Assembly: GCA_007118075.1 (NCBI GenBank)
Contig: SKSH01000175.1
Span: 1 to 10,038, forward strand
Length of the DNA stretch: 10,038 nt
Reading direction: 5' to 3'
DNA from: Halobacteriales archaeon
GTDB taxonomy: Archaea > Halobacteriota > Halobacteria > Halobacteriales > SKSH01
The first letter of the stretch is position 1. The number at the start of each line of letters is the position of its first letter. This document shows, one piece after another, positions 6,404 to 10,038 of the stretch. The notes under the pieces are model-generated. The model ran no database searches, had not been told where the DNA came from, and worked only from the letters and a program-made list of their open reading frames with translations. The position numbers and the translations under genes were made by a program.

Positions 6404-7641
6404 CCGGTGACACCTCGACTAGCCTCCAAGCGATTGAGTGCACCGACGACTCGTTTCCTGACGGTCTCATCGTTTGTTCCATCGAGTGTCGCTTCGAGCG
6501 AGTCGATCGACCGGTCTGAGCCGACTCGGCCGAGTAGATAGGCCAGTTGACCGGTGGCACGTGCATCGGGTCCGAGAGATTCCAGCTTCAATCGAGCGAT
6601 CCGTTCGACGACCGGACCCTCACACCGCACCAACGCGCTCGTGGCCAACTTGGCAGTCTGTTCATCTTCATCCCCAACATGTTCTATAAGCGCCTCAACC
6701 TCTGCTTCTGCAGGTTGTCGGTCAATGAGTTGACCGAGCAACCAGACCGCATTTCGACGCTGAGGGGTACCGCTGATCTGCTCAAGAAGGTCGACGAGCG
6801 TATCGATGACAACCCGTCCTTGTACATCGCTGGCGACGTGTTCAACCCGCTCGCGGATCATGTGGCTTCCAGAGCCGGATGCGTTGGCCAACAGCTCCAA
6901 TAGCCCGTATACGGCGAGCCGATTCACCGAAGCCACTGATGAACCAAGCGCCTCAGCAAGGGGGTCAATCGCTGCGGGCGATCCGAGTCCGGCAAGTGAG
7001 TCGAGTGCTGCCAACCTTACCGTATCCTCCTCATCGTCGGTGGCATTGACCAGCGGATCGATCCCATTGGTGAGATTGAGCTCACCGATTGCGGTGGCGG
7101 CAGCAGCTCGTACCGCGACCACCTCATCCGAAAGAGCGCTGATCAGCGTCGGTTCTGCCCGGCTGAGTCCGAGGTTAGAGGCCGTGTAGATCGCTCGTTC
7201 CCTGACCCGTGGATCAGTATCCTGTATTGCCATGATGACCGGATTGCCGATCGCAGGTGTCCCTTCTAGGCCGATTGCGGCGAGTCCAACCATCCGAATC
7301 TCAGGCCGTTCGGACTTGAGTAAGCGTACATAAGTTTTCACGCCGATCTGATCGGTTGGTCGACCACCGAGATCACTGATCAACCGTTTGAGCTGGTCAA
7401 TCCCATGTCCCTCAAGTCCTGACACGGCGGTCGCTCGAACCCGGCTGTCGTCATCCTCAATCGCGGCTGAACGGAGTGCGGAAAACATCTGTTCGTACTC
7501 GCCGGTGCTTCCATCCTCGGGGGTATCGAGATCTCCGAGCGCCTGGGCCGCCTGATATCTGACCGAGGCACTCTCAGCGGTCACCAACATCTCAGCGAGT
7601 GCCTGCACGTCGCCATTTCGTTCGAGCTCGTAGATGGACAT
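6400..7641 (-). CDS. HEAT-repeat protein of the archaeal chemotaxis/archaellum interface
   Basis: A 413-residue alpha-solenoid protein with PBS-lyase-type HEAT repeats. The VR-x2-AA-x2-ALG-type helix recurs at about 27-38, 68-78, 115-126, 146-157, 177-188, 208-219, 327-338 and 394-405. There is no enzyme motif, signal peptide or membrane segment, so it is most likely a cytosolic scaffold. Its neighbours cheR and cheF match the setting of the Halobacterium HEAT_PBS-family protein OE2401F, which was reported to interact with Che proteins and FlaCE and to be required for motor switching; orthology here is inferred from fold and synteny. I chose the ATG at 7641, two bases after the cheR stop. The frame is open to 7824, but those 61 extra residues lie inside cheR and are basic and repeat-free. 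No ribosome-binding site is seen, so translation probably depends on coupling to cheR. Confidence 0.85.
   Translation of the reverse strand: MSIYELERNGDVQALAEMLVTAESASVRYQAAQALGDLDTPEDGSTGEYEQMFSALRSAAIEDDDSRVRATAVSGLEGHGIDQLKRLISDLGGRPTDQIGVKTYVRLLKSERPEIRMVGLAAIGLEGTPAIGNPVIMAIQDTDPRVRERAIYTASNLGLSRAEPTLISALSDEVVAVRAAAATAIGELNLTNGIDPLVNATDDEEDTVRLAALDSLAGLGSPAAIDPLAEALGSSVASVNRLAVYGLLELLANASGSGSHMIRERVEHVASDVQGRVVIDTLVDLLEQISGTPQRRNAVWLLGQLIDRQPAEAEVEALIEHVGDEDEQTAKLATSALVRCEGPVVERIARLKLESLGPDARATGQLAYLLGRVGSDRSIDSLEATLDGTNDETVRKRVVGALNRLEASRGVTG
6411..6416 (-). promoter_or_regulatory. Ribosome-binding site of cheF
   Basis: GAGGTG on the minus strand ends 7 bases before the ATG at 6403, within the 3' end of the HEAT-repeat gene. 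It is the only clear Shine-Dalgarno motif seen at the three start codons visible on the minus strand. Confidence 0.55.
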
Positions 7642-7643
7642 GG

Positions 7644-8456
7644 TCAGATTCGTCGATAGATACGTCTCGATCGATCCACCGGCTCCACTACTTCGAACAG
7701 GTCGCGTGGGATCGTTTCCGACATCCCGATGACAAGATAGCCTCCTGGATTGAGCGAGCCGATGAGCGTATCGAAGATCGCTCGTTTCGCCTCGGACTCG
7801 ATATAGATGAGCAGATTTCGACACATGACGATATCAAATGAACCCGGCGGATTCTGACCAACCAAATCGTGCTGTTCGAACGACACCATCGATTTGATCG
7901 TTGATTCGATCTCGTAGGTTCCCTCCTCGTTGGAGAAGTAGGAGTCGACTGATGAGAGCCAATCAAGTTCCTCTGCGATATCGTGTGTGCGAGTCGATTG
8001 GTACCTTCCACGACTGGCAGCGTCGAGTGCATTCGGGTCGATGTCCGTTGCCAAGATATCGACCGATGACTGATCGATCGTCGGATCTTCAGCAGCCATT
8101 ATCGCCATAGAGTATGGTTCACGACCATCGGCACAGGCGGCACTCCAACAGGAAACCGATCCACGCTCGTCATAGCGCTTCCGGAGATACGGTTGCAAAG
8201 CCGTCCAGACCTCTGGGTTCCGGAAGAACTTCGTGACGTTGATACTGAGGGCATCGACGAGCTCTACGCGTTCGTCTGGATCATCGACTAGGAGTTCATG
8301 GTATGCGGTGTAATCCTCTGGTTCAGTCCGTCGAAGCCGGGCTCTGATGCGTCGTTTGAGATATGATCGCTCATAGCAGTTTGCCTGGAACCCGCATTCT
8401 TCCTCAAGGAACGAGAGGATGGTGTCGAACCCTGATTCAGTGGTACTTTCGCTCAT
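7644..8456 (-). CDS. cheR: Chemotaxis protein methyltransferase CheR
   Basis: S-adenosylmethionine-dependent methyltransferase that methylates glutamates on chemoreceptors during adaptation. The 270-residue length is typical. Residues 10-70 form the helical CheR_N domain with the basic helix YLKRRIRARLRR at 32-43. The family signature INVTKFFRNPE is at 72-82. The SAM-binding loop WSAACADGREPYSMAI spans 104-119, ATDIDPNAL spans 136-144 with the acidic ribose-binding position, and FDIVMCRNLLIYI spans 207-219. All key motifs are present. The start overlaps the cheA stop as ATGA, and its own stop is two bases before the HEAT-repeat gene. No Shine-Dalgarno motif precedes the ATG, so translational coupling with cheA is likely. 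Confidence 0.96.
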   Translation of the reverse strand: MSESTTESGFDTILSFLEEECGFQANCYERSYLKRRIRARLRRTEPEDYTAYHELLVDDPDERVELVDALSINVTKFFRNPEVWTALQPYLRKRYDERGSVSCWSAACADGREPYSMAIMAAEDPTIDQSSVDILATDIDPNALDAASRGRYQSTRTHDIAEELDWLSSVDSYFSNEEGTYEIESTIKSMVSFEQHDLVGQNPPGSFDIVMCRNLLIYIESEAKRAIFDTLIGSLNPGGYLVIGMSETIPRDLFEVVEPVDRSRRIYRRI

Positions 8457-10038
8457 AGTGTGTGAATATCGATGATTGGAACGACCGTGCCACCTCCAAG
8501 CACGGTGGTTCCTGAGAGTCCTTGGATGTCGCTGAGGATACCTTCCAGTGGTCGGATGACGACCTCCTCCTGTTCGCTGACGTCTTCACAGGCGAGCGCG
8601 ATCGGTCGCTCTTCAGGCCTGATGCGGACGAGCATCTCCGCCACCGAATCGGTGGTGCCACCATCGGTCGTAGCGGTCGTCAGCGCATCCCCCAGATCAA
8701 CGACGGGGATGAACCCGTCACCGGGGTCGACCATCGGTTCGCCATGGACCAGGTCAATCCGCCGCTCTGCCTCGATATCGGCGATGGTGCGGACAGGTAT
8801 CCCAACGGTCTGACCATTTGCGACCACAAAGAGCACATCATCGATGGCGATGTCGACCGGAAGACGAAGTGTGACGGTGGTCCCTTCACCGAGTTCACTG
8901 TTGATATTGATCGATCCATCAAGTTCGTTGATGACGGTCTTGACCGCATCCATCCCGACTCCTCTCCCACTCACATCGGTTACCTCATCAGCGGTGGAAA
9001 AGCCGGGTTCGAAGATGAGTTGGTACAGGTCTTCAGCTGCCATCGACTCAAGGAGTTCCCGAGGACGAACCGATCGTTCGATGGCTTTCTCTTTGATGAC
9101 CGCCGGATCGATTCCACCACCATCGTCGATGATCTCGATGACGACGGTATCTCTTTCGCGGTCAGCCTTGATCAGAATCTCTCCGGTTGGATCCTTCCCT
9201 GCAGCCTCACGGGCTTCGGGCGGTTCGATACCGTGATCGATCGCATTTCGAAGCAGGTGCACCAAGGGATCATCCAGCCGATTGACGATCGTCCGATCGA
9301 GCTCGATATCTGCCCCCTCGATCGAGAAGTCGATCTCCTTGCCAGTCTCACGGGAGGTGTCTCTGACGAGTCGTGGCAACGAAGAGAAAATCGTCTCTAG
9401 TGGAATCAATCGCATGTCCATGACCTCATCTTGCAGTTCGCCCAGAGCCTTATCGACGGTCTTCAACGACTCCTCAGCGGCGTCTAAATCTTGATTGCGG
9501 ATACCTCGGTCAATCCCGATTCGGGCCGTCACAAGTGTCTCCACGAGCCCATGTAGCGAGTCAAGCCGTTCTGCATCGATCCTGATCGATCGGATTTCAG
9601 AGGAGACTCCAAGATCAGTCGAGGCGTTGGATTCCTTGCTATCCTCCTCAGTAGGAGGTGCTTTCTCAGGTCGGACCACCGACTCAACCATCCTTAGTCC
9701 ATCAACTGCGGATTCAACCGCATCCGGGTCAGCGGTGTCAATCCCGATGACTTCGCCATAGTTGCCATCGAGCATTGCGGCTCTCGATGGCTCGGTATCA
9801 TAGTCATCCACGGCCTGATCAAGTCGCTCAAGCAAGATGGCAGCATCTGCACCTGGCATCTCCCCATGCACGACCTGCAGATGAATTGAGCCACCGATGG
9901 CAACCTGATCGGATTCATCAGACGGTTTCGCTGACCGATCGGTTGTGTCATCACCGATGGATTCTAGGGAGGCCACAATCGATTCCAGTGCAACCTCTGG
10001 CGGTTCATCCTGTTCGATACCAGCAACAACTGCCTCGA
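8453..10038 (-). CDS. cheA: Chemotaxis histidine kinase CheA, 5'-truncated by window edge
   Basis: Receptor-coupled histidine kinase that phosphorylates CheY and CheB. About 527 residues are visible. Counting from an internal GTG codon at 9976: 28-102 resembles the P2 response-regulator-docking domain; 128-210 is the P3 dimerisation helix pair; 211-372 is the P4 ATPase, with N box HLLRNAIDHG (240-249), G1 box DDGGGID (284-290), F box FEPGFST (322-328) and G2 box GRGVGM (337-342); 378-507 is the P5 CheW-like regulatory domain. The frame continues open from 9976 to the window edge, adding 20 acidic codons that look like the P1-P2 linker. The HPt (P1) domain with the phosphorylated His should lie just outside. 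Its stop overlaps the cheR start by ATGA. The catalytic motifs look intact. Confidence 0.96.
   Translation of the reverse strand, partial: EAVVAGIEQDEPPEVALESIVASLESIGDDTTDRSAKPSDESDQVAIGGSIHLQVVHGEMPGADAAILLERLDQAVDDYDTEPSRAAMLDGNYGEVIGIDTADPDAVESAVDGLRMVESVVRPEKAPPTEEDSKESNASTDLGVSSEIRSIRIDAERLDSLHGLVETLVTARIGIDRGIRNQDLDAAEESLKTVDKALGELQDEVMDMRLIPLETIFSSLPRLVRDTSRETGKEIDFSIEGADIELDRTIVNRLDDPLVHLLRNAIDHGIEPPEAREAAGKDPTGEILIKADRERDTVVIEIIDDGGGIDPAVIKEKAIERSVRPRELLESMAAEDLYQLIFEPGFSTADEVTDVSGRGVGMDAVKTVINELDGSININSELGEGTTVTLRLPVDIAIDDVLFVVANGQTVGIPVRTIADIEAERRIDLVHGEPMVDPGDGFIPVVDLGDALTTATTDGGTTDSVAEMLVRIRPEERPIALACEDVSEQEEVVIRPLEGILSDIQGLSGTTVLGGGTVVPIIDIHTL

Noticed and set aside
7642..7824. 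An N-terminal extension of the HEAT-repeat protein to 7824
   Set aside because: The 61 extra residues lie within cheR, are basic and carry no repeat pattern; the ATG at 7641 starts directly with a HEAT-like helix.
8522..9400. A 292-codon plus-strand ORF opposite cheA
   Set aside because: It is a shadow of cheA: its codons mirror the kinase core, no ribosome-binding site is apparent, and the sequence matches no family I recognise.
9974..9976. cheA starting at the GTG at 9976
   Set aside because: The frame is open to the window edge and the P1 HPt domain would be missing, so this GTG is an internal Val codon.

Overview
The window looks like a piece of a haloarchaeal (class Halobacteria) chromosome carrying the junction of an archaellum operon and a chemotaxis operon. 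The evidence is the gene content (archaellum ATPases FlaH and FlaI, membrane platform FlaJ, a fused FlaC-FlaD/E protein, and the archaea-specific chemotaxis adaptor CheF), strongly acidic proteins, GGTGA/GGAGGT ribosome-binding sites that fit an archaeal 16S 3' end, and rarity of CTAG (eight sites counted by eye). GC content is roughly mid-50s percent by eye, low for the class. I cannot name genus or species.

Plus strand, 2-5489: flaCE (5' end cut by the window edge), a 33-codon small ORF that I call as a candidate gene, flaH, flaI and flaJ. Spacing is extremely tight: flaCE/small ORF, small ORF/flaH and flaI/flaJ all overlap by ATGA, and flaH/flaI are 10 bases apart. This is the motor end of the archaellum operon: FlaI is the motor/assembly ATPase, FlaH its ring-forming partner ATPase, FlaJ the membrane anchor, and FlaCE the cytosolic switch-collar protein. 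Neither flaF nor flaG, the stator proteins, lies between flaCE and flaH.

Minus strand, 10038-5540, converging on the first operon: cheA (5' end cut by the window edge, so the phosphorylated HPt domain is not seen), cheR, a HEAT-repeat protein of the family next to cheF in Halobacterium, and cheF. These genes also overlap by ATGA or are 2 bases apart. CheA is the receptor-coupled histidine kinase and CheR the receptor methyltransferase. CheF and the HEAT protein are the archaeal link that brings phosphorylated CheY to the FlaC/D/E part of the motor. The window therefore encodes both ends of the predicted CheF-FlaCE contact, on facing strands.

The two operons meet in a 50-base gap (5490-5539) with no clear terminator. 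There is no RNA gene, mobile element, CRISPR array or long gene-free stretch. The most interesting item is the small ORF at 1222-1323, which is stitched into the operon at both ends with identical translation signals.
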